Source of the DNA: Fredinandcohnia onubensis
GTDB lineage: Bacteria; Bacillota; Bacilli; Bacillales; Bacillaceae_L
Length of the DNA stretch: 64,000 nucleotides
NCBI RefSeq assembly: GCF_031181385.1
Contig: NZ_JAPSKV010000005.1
Coordinates: 1 to 64,000, forward strand
Direction: 5' to 3'
The position numbers were made by a program, and so were the translations under genes. The notes beneath the pieces were generated by a model. It did no database searches. It had not been told where the DNA came from and saw only the letters and a list, made by a program, of their open reading frames with translations. Positions 35,933-43,965 of this stretch are shown here, in pieces (position 1 is the stretch's first letter; every line of letters starts with the position of its first letter).

Positions 35933-37198
35933 TCAACCAGCAAGCTCAGCAGCATTCGTAGATTGTTTCTTTTGTAACTTTTTTATATCTAATCGGATTA
36001 GAAGTGAAATCGCCAAAGCAACAGCAAAGAGTGCAGTAAATACTGTTAAGCTTTGTGTGTAGCTTCCAGTTGTGTCCCGAATCCAAGATGCGAACATTGG
36101 ACCAGCAAGACCTGCCGCTGCCCATGCAGTTAAAATGTAGCCGTGGATTGCACCAAGCTGTTTTGTTCCAAACAAGTCCCCAATGTAAGCCGGGATTGCA
36201 GCGAACCCACCACCGTAACATGTATAGATAAGTGCCAGTAATACCTGAAATAACACTGGATTCGACACATGTGGCAGTAACGGAAACGCAACTACTTGGA
36301 TAAGAAAAAATACTGTATATGTATTGGGTCTCCCTAAGTAATCAGACACTGACGCCCAACCAATACGACCAAGCCCGTTAAATGCGCCTAAAACTCCCAC
36401 TAACGCTGCAGCTGCAACTGGAGTTAAACCTACACTTTCTTGTGCAAGTGGAGAAGCAGCAGAAATGATTGCTATACCGCACGTAACATTGATAAAGAGC
36501 ATGAGCCATAAATAATAGAAACGTTTTGTCTTTATCGCTTGGTTAGCAGTTAATTGTGATAAATCCTGTTTTACCTTCTTAGCTCCACTTGAAACCTTCT
36601 CTTTAAAGCCAGCCGGTAACCATCCTTCTTTCGGTGGTGCAAGGTAAAGTGACGCCAAGATCATAATGATAAAATAAGAGATTCCAAGGACATAAAACGT
36701 ATTTGCAATTCCTACTGATACAATCAGTTTTTGCATGATGGGACTGCTGATTAGTGACGCAAATCCAAACCCCATAATCGCAAGGCCCGTTGCCATGCCA
36801 CGTCTGTCAGGGAACCATTTTACAAGTGTTGATACTGGAGCAATGTATCCAACGCCTAGACCAATTCCACCTAACGCACCATAGAATAAATACAATAATG
36901 GCAATGATTCTAGGTTAATCGCAAGACCAGAGCCCGTGATACCGACGCCAAAGAATATAGCAGCTAGAATGCCAGATGCGCGAGGGCCATATTTTTCAAC
37001 AAAATGCCCTAGGAAAGCCGCTGATAATCCTAAGAAAAGGATCGCGATACTAAAGGTCATGCTGATGTCGGTTAAATCCCATCCGAATTCTGATTGTAGA
37101 GGTTTTGTAAATACACTCCAGGCGTAAACAGAACCGATAGATAAGTGAATTCCAACGGCCGAGGCTGCAATCAGCCAACGATTTTTTGACTTTTCCAT
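35933..37198 (-). CDS. OFA-family MFS transporter
   Basis: A 421-residue twelve-helix major facilitator of the oxalate/formate antiporter (OFA) family. It opens RWLIAASAVGIHLSIGSVYAWSVF, typical of the family, and has RRGMATGLAIMGFGF in helix 4-5 and GxxxDxxGRP-like DYLGRPNTY between helices. Likely substrate is an organic anion such as oxalate or formate, based on family and neighbours. The ribosome binding site is AAGGAGAG. Its leader carries a tandem of the conserved hairpin and a terminator. Confidence 0.85.
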   Translation of the reverse strand: MEKSKNRWLIAASAVGIHLSIGSVYAWSVFTKPLQSEFGWDLTDISMTFSIAILFLGLSAAFLGHFVEKYGPRASGILAAIFFGVGITGSGLAINLESLPLLYLFYGALGGIGLGVGYIAPVSTLVKWFPDRRGMATGLAIMGFGFASLISSPIMQKLIVSVGIANTFYVLGISYFIIMILASLYLAPPKEGWLPAGFKEKVSSGAKKVKQDLSQLTANQAIKTKRFYYLWLMLFINVTCGIAIISAASPLAQESVGLTPVAAAALVGVLGAFNGLGRIGWASVSDYLGRPNTYTVFFLIQVVAFPLLPHVSNPVLFQVLLALIYTCYGGGFAAIPAYIGDLFGTKQLGAIHGYILTAWAAAGLAGPMFASWIRDTTGSYTQSLTVFTALFAVALAISLLIRLDIKKLQKKQSTNAAELAG

Positions 37199-37250
37199 TT
37201 CTTCTCTCCTTTGTTTTGAATAAATAGGTTACATTTTGCAGTAGTATAAA

Positions 37251-37421
37251 AAACAAAAAAACCGCCAGCAGCCTTATGCTTAAAAAAGCATAAAAAGGAT
37301 GATGACGGTTAATTTTCCTAGCAGGTTCGCTACTACAAAATTAACAGTAATCGCTTCCAATATCGCACCTTTTGCAGCAGAGACAGGTTCGCTATCCTGT
37401 GACAAAAGTGTGTCAATATTG
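37251..37421 (-). promoter_or_regulatory. Candidate RNA switch: tandem hairpins and terminator
   Basis: Minus strand, 5' to 3'. Unit A (37421-37358): interrupted stem CAAUAU/AUAUUG, CAC/GUG, CUUUUG/CAAAAG enclosing GGAUAG-CGAAC-CUGUCU. Unit B (37345-37308): GUUAAUUUU/AAAAUUAAC enclosing UAGUAG-CGAAC-CUGCUA. Terminator (37310-37251): AACCG/CGGTT closing an inner UAUGCUU/AAGCAUA hairpin, then a T-run. Unit B's 3' arm overlaps the terminator 5' arm. A possible promoter (ttgcaa at 37451, AT-rich -10 near 37430) puts the transcript start at the beginning of unit A. I cannot name the class. Confidence 0.65.
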
Positions 37422-37590
37422 TGAACTATATAATAAAATATTACCAAAGCTTGCAAAATAAAACAATAGATTTTATTTAACTATTTCGAGTAGTGAAAAT
37501 TTTTATTGTTGTCCTTCCAATAAAAATATGATTATATATTTAGTAACTAGTTACGTTATTCAAACTCTGAAAGGAAAGTGAGGTGTATAG

Positions 37591-38400
37591 ATGATGGATA
37601 CCATTTCTGTTAGAAAAGGGATTATCAAATTTGAAGATGGTCAGCTTTTTGATGAGGAAGATGAAATTGTGACTGAATTTCCTTTGACTATTATCTTGAA
37701 CCAACAAGAATTTGCAACGATGGTTTGTACCCCTTCAGAACTTGATGAACTGGTAATTGGCTTTTTAGCTTCAGAAGGAGTCATCCGTTTTAGAGACGAA
37801 ATTAAAAATCTCCATATCGATGAAGGTCAAGGTTATGCCTATGTTGATACGACTAAAGAAGTAACAACAAGTCAGGAATATTATTCAAAGCGTTTTATCG
37901 GTTCCTGTTGTGGAAAAGGAAGACAATTCTATTTTGTCAATGACTCTAAAACAGCCAAAACATCAACATCAACCATTACCCTCACACCTGAAGAATGCAT
38001 TACCTTAATGAACGAAATGCAACAAAATAGTGTTGTCTTTAAAGATACAGGCGGTGTGCACAATGCAGCACTTTGCACGCCAAATGAAATGATTGTGAAC
38101 CGAACCGATATTGGCAGACATAATGCTCTTGATAAAATTTATGGATATTGTCTAAATCATAAAATTCCTGTTCGTGATAAAGTGATTGTGTTTAGTGGTA
38201 GAATTTCTTCTGAGGTATTATTAAAGGCCGCAAAAATTGGGGTTGGGATTGTTTTATCCAAGTCAGCACCAACTGATCTGGCTATTAAAATGGCTGAAGA
38301 ACTGAACATAACTGCTGTTGGTTTTATCCGCGGAGGAAAGTTAAATGTCTATTCACATCCAGAACGAATTGTACAGAATTTGGTTGAGACTACGAGATAA
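37591..38400 (+). CDS. fdhD: Formate dehydrogenase accessory sulfurtransferase FdhD
   Basis: A 269-residue FdhD protein, which transfers sulfur to the bis-MGD cofactor of formate dehydrogenases. The Cys-rich loop GSCCGKGR carries the sulfur-accepting Cys; FKDTGGVHNAALC and RTDIGRHNALDK are family signatures, and the C terminus GFIRGGKLNVYSHPERI is complete. It is divergent from the OFA-DUF2294-oxidoreductase operon and probably serves its enzyme. The ribosome binding site is GTGAGGTG. Terminator at 38405-38442. Confidence 0.93.
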   Translation: MMDTISVRKGIIKFEDGQLFDEEDEIVTEFPLTIILNQQEFATMVCTPSELDELVIGFLASEGVIRFRDEIKNLHIDEGQGYAYVDTTKEVTTSQEYYSKRFIGSCCGKGRQFYFVNDSKTAKTSTSTITLTPEECITLMNEMQQNSVVFKDTGGVHNAALCTPNEMIVNRTDIGRHNALDKIYGYCLNHKIPVRDKVIVFSGRISSEVLLKAAKIGVGIVLSKSAPTDLAIKMAEELNITAVGFIRGGKLNVYSHPERIVQNLVETTR

Positions 38401-38404
38401 TAGG

Positions 38405-38445
38405 AAAAGAGATTAGTAGGCTTCCCTCTACTAATCTCTTTTTTC
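38405..38445. terminator. fdhD terminator
   Basis: AAAAGAGATTAGTAG / CTACTAATCTCTTTT with an 8-nt loop and a T-run. Confidence 0.9.
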
Positions 38446-38460
38446 GATACTTTTTTCCTA

Positions 38461-38540
38461 TTGGCTATATTTTTGGGGTATCGGCCATATTTTTTCGGTA
38501 TCAGCCATATTTTCTATTTATTGGCCATACCTCTCATTTA
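38461..38540. repeat. 20-bp period array, four units
   Basis: TTGGCTATAT, TCGGCCATAT, TCAGCCATAT and TTGGCCATAC start at 38461, 38481, 38501 and 38521, exactly 20 bp apart, with T-rich variable halves between. It sits between convergent genes, directly after the fdhD terminator. Confidence 0.8.
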
Positions 38541-38987
38541 CGTGTGTTGAAACAGCTCTTGTACGTTTTTCATGAACTCTTCTGACTGTTTATTGCTTGA
38601 CCCTTTCATCAAAAGCTCCCCAATTGATGCTAATTTACCGGTCATTTCAAAATCCATTTCATATTCAACAAGTGTTTGATTCGGTTCGATTGTTTTTAAG
38701 TTTGCAGTAAGGGTATTTGTAAAGGAACCCGCAAGTGAAACGGGTTTTCCTTTCATTTCGACGACAATCTTTTCGTTTTCAATTGACTCTTTTAACTCCC
38801 CTACTCCCTGAATTTTAATTGGGACAAACTGTACCTTGACCTCTACCAACGTTTCATATTTAGTTGGACTTATTTGTTTAACTTTTTTACAGCCGGGAAA
38901 ACAGGGGCCTAATTTCATTGGGTCCATAAAAACAGAATAGACACTTTCTCGGTCTGCATGTACGATAAATTTATCAGCTTTTTTCAA
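38538..38987 (-). CDS. SRPBCC/CoxG-type protein
   Basis: A 149-residue protein with the START-like SRPBCC fold of the CoxG (carbon monoxide dehydrogenase subunit G) family: FIVHADRESVYSVFMDP, GCKKVKQISPTKYET and a C-terminal amphipathic helix. No CO dehydrogenase genes are nearby, so the role is open, perhaps binding a hydrophobic ligand. The start is TTG with AAGGAG 10 nt upstream. Confidence 0.75.
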   Translation of the reverse strand: MKKADKFIVHADRESVYSVFMDPMKLGPCFPGCKKVKQISPTKYETLVEVKVQFVPIKIQGVGELKESIENEKIVVEMKGKPVSLAGSFTNTLTANLKTIEPNQTLVEYEMDFEMTGKLASIGELLMKGSSNKQSEEFMKNVQELFQHT

Positions 38988-39160
38988 GATCCCACTCCTT
39001 ACGATTTTTTCTAAGATGATGTTACAATTTTATTAGCGAAATTTTGTTATAGAACTAAAATGATAAATCGTAAGACAACTGTCATAGTCTATAATTTCAA
39101 TTGCTTTTTGATATAATGGGTAAAATAATGATAGATGTTTGTATAGAGGAGAGACTTTTT

Positions 39161-39460
39161 ATGGCTTTTGGAATTAGACGCAAGGAGCTTCTTGAGTGGA
39201 AAAGGAAGGTTTCACAAGGGGAAATTGCGTTTTTGACGCATTATTGGATTGACGACCGCTTTCCTGGGATGACGACCGTGACAAAAGTCGGCTGTGCTGA
39301 CCTTGAAAAACTTAAAAGTTGGGGCGAACAATATAGCATTCCTTCAAAATATATTCATAACCGGACTGGATTCCCTCACTTTGATTTATTAGGAGAAAGA
39401 CAAATTGAAATCTTAAAAAGTGAAAACATGCTCCACCAATTAGAAAGATTTAAGGGATAA
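39161..39460 (+). CDS. YneQ-like conserved small protein
   Basis: A 99-residue protein opening MAFGIRRKELLEWK, with FLTHYWIDDRFPG, TVTKVGCADLEKL and TGFPHFDLLGERQ. It resembles a B. subtilis protein I recall as YneQ; function is unknown. The start at 39161 has GAGGAGAG 7 nt upstream, and the upstream extension of the frame lacks a ribosome binding site. mscL follows 70 bp later. Confidence 0.7.
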   Translation: MAFGIRRKELLEWKRKVSQGEIAFLTHYWIDDRFPGMTTVTKVGCADLEKLKSWGEQYSIPSKYIHNRTGFPHFDLLGERQIEILKSENMLHQLERFKG

Positions 39461-39530
39461 GCCTTATGTACTATTTTCTTTTCCAAGGATTTATGTAAAA
39501 TAAGAAATGGTTTGAAAGGAGAATTTACGC

Positions 39531-39908
39531 ATGATTAATGAATTTAAAAAGTTTGCCCTCAAAGGTAATGTGATTGATCTTGCTGTTGGGGTTATCATTG
39601 GTGGAGCATTTGGAAAAATCGTTACATCACTCGTGAATGATATTATTATGCCTCTAGTTGGTTTCTTACTTGGTGGGGTCGATATATCTAAAGCTTCTAT
39701 CCCCTTTAATGGTGAAGAAATCATGTACGGTGCTTTTCTACAAACAGTCGTGGACTTTTTAATTATTTCCTTTTCTATTTTTCTCTTTATTCGCTTTTTC
39801 CAACGGTTTAAGAAAAAAGAAGAAGAAAAGCCTGCCGCACCAACACCATCAAAAGAGGAACAATTACTTACTGAGATTCGTGATTTATTAAAAGAACAAC
39901 GCAACTAA
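39531..39908 (+). CDS. mscL: Large-conductance mechanosensitive channel MscL
   Basis: A 125-residue channel that opens at high membrane tension to release solutes on osmotic downshock. The N terminus [21 protein letters not shown] is the MscL signature; two membrane helices (about 15-45 and 68-92) flank a loop, and a charged coiled C-terminal helix closes the pentamer. The ribosome binding site is AAAGGAG. Terminator at 39912-39954. Confidence 0.95.
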   Translation: MINEFKKFALKGNVIDLAVGVIIGGAFGKIVTSLVNDIIMPLVGFLLGGVDISKASIPFNGEEIMYGAFLQTVVDFLIISFSIFLFIRFFQRFKKKEEEKPAAPTPSKEEQLLTEIRDLLKEQRN

Positions 39909-39911
39909 TTG

Positions 39912-39954
39912 AAAAAGGTTGTCCGAGTCGTATTGACTATGGACAACCTTTTTT
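39912..39954. terminator. mscL terminator
   Basis: AAAAAGGTTGTCC / GGACAACCTTTTT stem and T-run; it also faces the convergent thioesterase gene. Confidence 0.88.
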
Positions 39955-40471
39955 ATACTTCCCACGGTAATGCAATGCTAAATTTAGACGCCATTTTTTC
40001 GTTTTCTTTTTTACGTCTTTTCCGGTTTTCTGCGCGGTCTTTTGCTGATTCATGAAGCATCTTCTCTTCCTCAGACTTCGGAATGACCTTTGGAACGGGT
40101 TTTGGTTTCCCATGCTCATCTAAGGCAACAAAGGTTAAAAACGACAATGCGCAAATATGACGTTCTCCCGTATAAAGATCCTCTGCAATCACCTTTACAA
40201 AAACCTCCATAGATGATCGACCCGTGTAGGTAACGAAAGCCTCTAAACAAACAGAGCTTCCTTCGTTAATCGGATGAAGAAAATCCACAGAATCTGTTGA
40301 TGCTGTAACAACCGGTGAACGTGAATGACGGACAGCTGAAATAGACGCCACATCATCAATATAAGCCATCAATTTACCACCAAACATGGTTCCATGGTAA
40401 TTTGTATCAGGCGGAAAAACGTTACTTGTCTTCACAACAAAGGATTCTTTGCAGTACTTTGCCTCTTCCAT
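39953..40471 (-). CDS. ykhA: Acyl-CoA thioesterase YkhA
   Basis: A 172-residue hotdog-fold thioesterase. The HGTMFGGKLMAYIDDVA stretch holds the catalytic Asp, followed by VTASTDSVDFLHPI and the FVTYTGRSSMEV strand. It is similar in length and motifs to B. subtilis YkhA. It hydrolyses acyl-CoA; chain preference is unknown. The C terminus is a Lys/Glu-rich helix. The ribosome binding site is AAGGAGG. Confidence 0.87.
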   Translation of the reverse strand: MEEAKYCKESFVVKTSNVFPPDTNYHGTMFGGKLMAYIDDVASISAVRHSRSPVVTASTDSVDFLHPINEGSSVCLEAFVTYTGRSSMEVFVKVIAEDLYTGERHICALSFLTFVALDEHGKPKPVPKVIPKSEEEKMLHESAKDRAENRKRRKKENEKMASKFSIALPWEV

Positions 40472-40512
40472 ATGTATATCCTCCTTCGTAATTTTTTTAT
40501 ATTCTTCACGTA

Positions 40513-40953
40513 TTAGATCAATTTCAAACTAACGAGTTTTTCTCCCCAAGGTGCTACCCCATTCAGTTGAAAGCCCGCTCGTAAATATGTTCTTTCTGCT
40601 TCGATATTATCTGGGTTATACCCGATGATGATTTCTTTGGCATCTGGTTTAACTTTGATATTTTCAATTACTTGTAAAAGGGCTTTAGTGCCGTAGCCAT
40701 TCCCCTGGTATTTTTCATCAATCATAATACGGTAAATCCAATAATTATGATCATCCTCATCTAAACCGTACATTGTAAAACCCACCATTTTATCATCTGC
40801 ATAAATAGCCAGCCCCTCAAAGTTTGGCAAAAACTGTACTTCTGCTAGTGAATAAAGATTTGATGCGATAAAACCTTGTTGGTCCATACTTACTTTTAAA
40901 TCAATACATTCTTCCCAATTATCACATGTGATTTTTTGTAAGGTCACTTTCAA
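40513..40953 (-). CDS. GNAT acetyltransferase (BltD/spermidine type)
   Basis: A 146-residue GNAT enzyme. The acetyl-CoA loop is RIMIDEKYQGNGYGTKALL; SNLYSLAEVQFLPN and VGFTMYGLDED are shared with the BltD/PaiA-like diamine or spermidine acetyltransferases. The start is taken as TTG 40953 with GGGGG 9 nt upstream, giving the family N terminus; the frame is open 28 codons further to an ATG without a ribosome binding site. Confidence 0.78.
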   Translation of the reverse strand: MKVTLQKITCDNWEECIDLKVSMDQQGFIASNLYSLAEVQFLPNFEGLAIYADDKMVGFTMYGLDEDDHNYWIYRIMIDEKYQGNGYGTKALLQVIENIKVKPDAKEIIIGYNPDNIEAERTYLRAGFQLNGVAPWGEKLVSLKLI

Positions 40954-41080
40954 GTGAGTATCCCCCGATACATTAGTATAAGGAGGTTTGATGGCCTCCC
41001 AACATATAATCGTATGCGTTCGGGCTAAATATTTCAATCTTTTTTAAAGAAAAAACGGTAGCCAAATGACTAACGTTTGG

Positions 41081-42046
41081 TTATGCGGTAAACTTTTGTT
41101 CAACACGTTCAAATGAATATACGCGATCAATGAAGAATGCATAGATTGAAGCTAGTATTTGCTGGAAAAGCATTCCTACAACGACAGGAACCGCAACCTC
41201 GGCTGGGAAGAAGGCAATGGCAATGACGGCACCTGCGCTAATATTCCGCATTCCCCCTGTAAAAATAAGGGCAATGATGACATCCGATTCTAGCTTCAGC
41301 AGGCGGCCGATTCCCCATGAAATCATATAACCACAAAATGCAATGAAAAATACAACCGCGCCTGTCATGATTAGTTTCAAGTCCACATTTTTCAAATAAG
41401 GTGCAATCGTTGCGCTATTAATCATCACCACGACACCAAGACCAATCTTTGAAAAAGGAGCCAAAGTTGGACTGAGTGTTTTTGTACATTTGCCTTTTGT
41501 AAAATGATTGACAAGCATACCTAGGATAGAGGGTAGCACAACCATAAAAAGGAGCCCTTGCATGATGCTAAGAATATCCATTTCAACATTACTGCCGACA
41601 AACAAAGTTAAACTATATGGCACAACAAACGGGGAGATTAATGTATCAATTAAGATAATAGAAAGCGTCAATGCAATATTTCCATGCTTCATTGCCACCC
41701 AGATAAAGCTCGATATCCCCGTAGGTATCACAACTGCTAAAATCATTCCGGTGATCGTAAAACTATCACCAGGAAAGGTTAAATGACCGACAACCCAAGC
41801 CCAGGCAGGCATAATTAAATGTAGAGTAATAAGAGCAATCAAGATTGGAAATGGATGAGTGAGAGCTCTCTTTAACGAACTAAAACTTGAACTTAACGCT
41901 CCTGAAAAAGTGATAAATGCAAAAATCCACGGTACTAAATATGAAAACGGAGCTAAATATGCAGTTAATAAAACACCAAGCACTACACTTGTAGGTGTAA
42001 TGAGTGGCATAAGTTTTTCTAGTTTTTTATTGAGTTTCTGTAACAT
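41081..42046 (-). CDS. Bile acid:Na+ symporter (BASS) family protein
   Basis: A 321-residue membrane protein with nine to ten helices of the BASS family, similar to B. subtilis YocS. Typical segments are FSGALSSSFSSLKRAL, ILAVVIPTGISSFIW and ALIFTGGMRNISAGAVIA. Substrates of bacterial members vary (organic anions, pantoate), so none is assigned. ATG 42046 has AGGAG 7 nt upstream and is preferred over the ATG two codons earlier. Confidence 0.82.
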   Translation of the reverse strand: MLQKLNKKLEKLMPLITPTSVVLGVLLTAYLAPFSYLVPWIFAFITFSGALSSSFSSLKRALTHPFPILIALITLHLIMPAWAWVVGHLTFPGDSFTITGMILAVVIPTGISSFIWVAMKHGNIALTLSIILIDTLISPFVVPYSLTLFVGSNVEMDILSIMQGLLFMVVLPSILGMLVNHFTKGKCTKTLSPTLAPFSKIGLGVVVMINSATIAPYLKNVDLKLIMTGAVVFFIAFCGYMISWGIGRLLKLESDVIIALIFTGGMRNISAGAVIAIAFFPAEVAVPVVVGMLFQQILASIYAFFIDRVYSFERVEQKFTA

Positions 42047-42184
42047 TATCATTCTCCTAGGCTGAGTATCATTTCTGTAAGACCGTTATTTTAGTATACT
42101 ACAATTTTAGCACGACAGTAGTTGTCCAACATAAATTTGGGTAAAATTAACATAAAAAAAGAAACACCTTAAACGAGTGCTTCC

Positions 42185-42913
42185 TTAAAGTTTTGCTAGC
42201 CGATCATAAACATCCCTTAATGTACGGCATCCTAACTCTTGGATTTTTTCTAGATAAAGTGACCAAAGCTTAGCTGTTAAAACAGCATCTCCTAACGCAT
42301 GATGCCGATTCGTTACTGTGATTTGGTGATATTCACATAAGTCTTCTAATCTAGTTAATCGTAAATCTGGTTCTACTAACCTGTATAAAAAGGAGGTATC
42401 AATAATCCGATGTTTAAATGGGGTGCGAAATTGCTTCCAACTTGCTGTATGCATGAAAGTCTTCTCATGATTCGCATGGTGTGCAACGAGGGGATTCCCT
42501 TTCGCAAATTCAAAGAATTGAATGAGAACCTCCGAAAGTGGCGGGGCATTTTTTATCGTTTCAGATGTTATTCCCGTTAATTCTTGAACCTCCTTAGGGA
42601 CCTCTTTTTTAGAACATACAAGCGAATAAAATAGTTCATTTTCGCGAATTGCTCCGCCCTCCACTTTAATTGCACCAAGTGAAATAATTTCATCCCCTTG
42701 GTCTGGGTAGAAGCCCGTTGTTTCGATATCAAACACGACAACAGATAGCTCATCTAACGGAACTGTCAATTTATCCTCTTGCTGAAGATCTCTATGAATT
42801 TGACGTAGAAAAGCAACCTGCTGAAAGCTAAGGCCCTGATTCCCACCCATTCCACTTGTATTTATTTTTCCATGAAGGCCCCGTACAAATTGAACAAATG
42901 GTTCAAATGCCAT
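42185..42913 (-). CDS. DnaQ-type 3'-5' exonuclease
   Basis: A 242-residue DEDDh exonuclease. Exo I is VVFDIETTGF, Exo II lies in PLVAHHANHEKTFM and Exo III is HHALGDAVLTAKL; all four acidic residues and the His are visible. It resembles the proofreading epsilon/PolC exonuclease module. It starts 16 bp after the DUF294 gene, so the two form an operon. A substrate (DNA, RNA or oligonucleotide) is not evident. Confidence 0.85.
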   Translation of the reverse strand: MAFEPFVQFVRGLHGKINTSGMGGNQGLSFQQVAFLRQIHRDLQQEDKLTVPLDELSVVVFDIETTGFYPDQGDEIISLGAIKVEGGAIRENELFYSLVCSKKEVPKEVQELTGITSETIKNAPPLSEVLIQFFEFAKGNPLVAHHANHEKTFMHTASWKQFRTPFKHRIIDTSFLYRLVEPDLRLTRLEDLCEYHQITVTNRHHALGDAVLTAKLWSLYLEKIQELGCRTLRDVYDRLAKL

Positions 42914-42928
42914 ACTTCAACCACTCCT

Positions 42929-43900
42929 CTAGACGATAATTGAACGAACATACTGATGCAGTTTGTAACCACTCTTCAAAATGTCGCGGAGTTCTTTTTT
43001 TCGTCTTTTATCTAAACTCTTAATTGGTATATAATGACTTGCATCGTAAGACTGAGTATGATTGTAGAGATTATTCCTAAGTGCGAGTAAAAGCTTGAAA
43101 TGTTCAAGATAATTCTTAAAATCAGGGGGATACCCTCTCTTTAGTAAAGCCTCAATACGATCAATCGTGGATGTTTCTAGCAAGCTTTCCTTTATCGCAA
43201 GTACTCGAATCGCGTTTACATAAGGTAGGAAAGCGGTCTGTTTTAAATCAATAGATCCTTCGAATTCTCCTTTTTCTTCTCCGACTAGTTGACCAAGTGG
43301 GCCAATCGCTTTTTTGACAAACATAATGTTCTCCATATGCCTTGTTAACAGGTTCGTATTTACCTCCTGATTGGCAAGCATATGGAACTTAAGCTCACGC
43401 AATAATTGATTACTTCCTACAAGAACTCGTGAATCATAAAAAATTTGCAAATAACGTATGGCCTCCCAGCTTTCCTCTTCCATCCATAATGATATCTGAT
43501 GTTGCCACCCCTCTACCGAGTTACACCATAAAGGATTGGATGGCATGATTTTACCCTCACAATATGGATATCCAACTTTGTATAAACCATAAGAAAGCTC
43601 TTTTCCTAATTCACTAAAAAAATGAGAAGCTTCTTTAGTATGTTCAGCGTAGATAATCCCATGATCTTGGTCACTTACATACCCTTGCTCTAATCTACCT
43701 CCACTACCAGTAATAAACCATACAAATTCACAGGGAGGAGTTTTAGTTTTTTGCACCTGCTGCTGTAGCGCCAAATGAAAAATATATTTCATCACCTTAT
43801 CATGAAAATGGTTTAGGGAATTCTCATCAATCTGATATTGGAAAATCAACTTCTCCCTTAAAGTTTTAATTGATTCGTATGTTTGCATGTTATTGCTCAT
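42929..43900 (-). CDS. DUF294-type nucleotidyltransferase
   Basis: A 323-residue protein. The GlnD-like nucleotidyltransferase site is FITGSGGRLEQGYVSDQDHG with both Asp metal ligands kept. The C-terminal half, about 190-320, is the DUF294 C-terminal helical domain. Full-length relatives add cyclic-nucleotide or CBS sensor domains, missing here. It lies 65 bp downstream of the ammonium transporter gene, on the same strand. A link to nitrogen control is inference. The ribosome binding site is GGGGGGTG. Confidence 0.82.
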   Translation of the reverse strand: MSNNMQTYESIKTLREKLIFQYQIDENSLNHFHDKVMKYIFHLALQQQVQKTKTPPCEFVWFITGSGGRLEQGYVSDQDHGIIYAEHTKEASHFFSELGKELSYGLYKVGYPYCEGKIMPSNPLWCNSVEGWQHQISLWMEEESWEAIRYLQIFYDSRVLVGSNQLLRELKFHMLANQEVNTNLLTRHMENIMFVKKAIGPLGQLVGEEKGEFEGSIDLKQTAFLPYVNAIRVLAIKESLLETSTIDRIEALLKRGYPPDFKNYLEHFKLLLALRNNLYNHTQSYDASHYIPIKSLDKRRKKELRDILKSGYKLHQYVRSIIV

Positions 43901-43928
43901 CGATACACCCCCCTAAACCATAATGATA

Positions 43929-43957
43929 GCAAGCTCCTCTATTACTAGAGGGCTTGC
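43929..43957 (-). terminator. Hairpin between amtB and DUF294 gene
   Basis: AGCAAGC...CCTCTA and TAGAGG...GCTTGC pair. The T tract is lacking, so it may only attenuate or protect the RNA. Confidence 0.35.
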
Positions 43958-43965
43958 ACTTTATA

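Noticed and set aside
37251-37421. Known riboswitch identity for the OFA leader (preQ1-I, guanidine-II, ANTAR, T-box, glycine)
   Set aside because: Loop sequences and stem order do not match: no ACGR tetraloops, no A1/G4 hexaloops, no T-box AGGGTGG bulge and no preQ1 pseudoknot tail.
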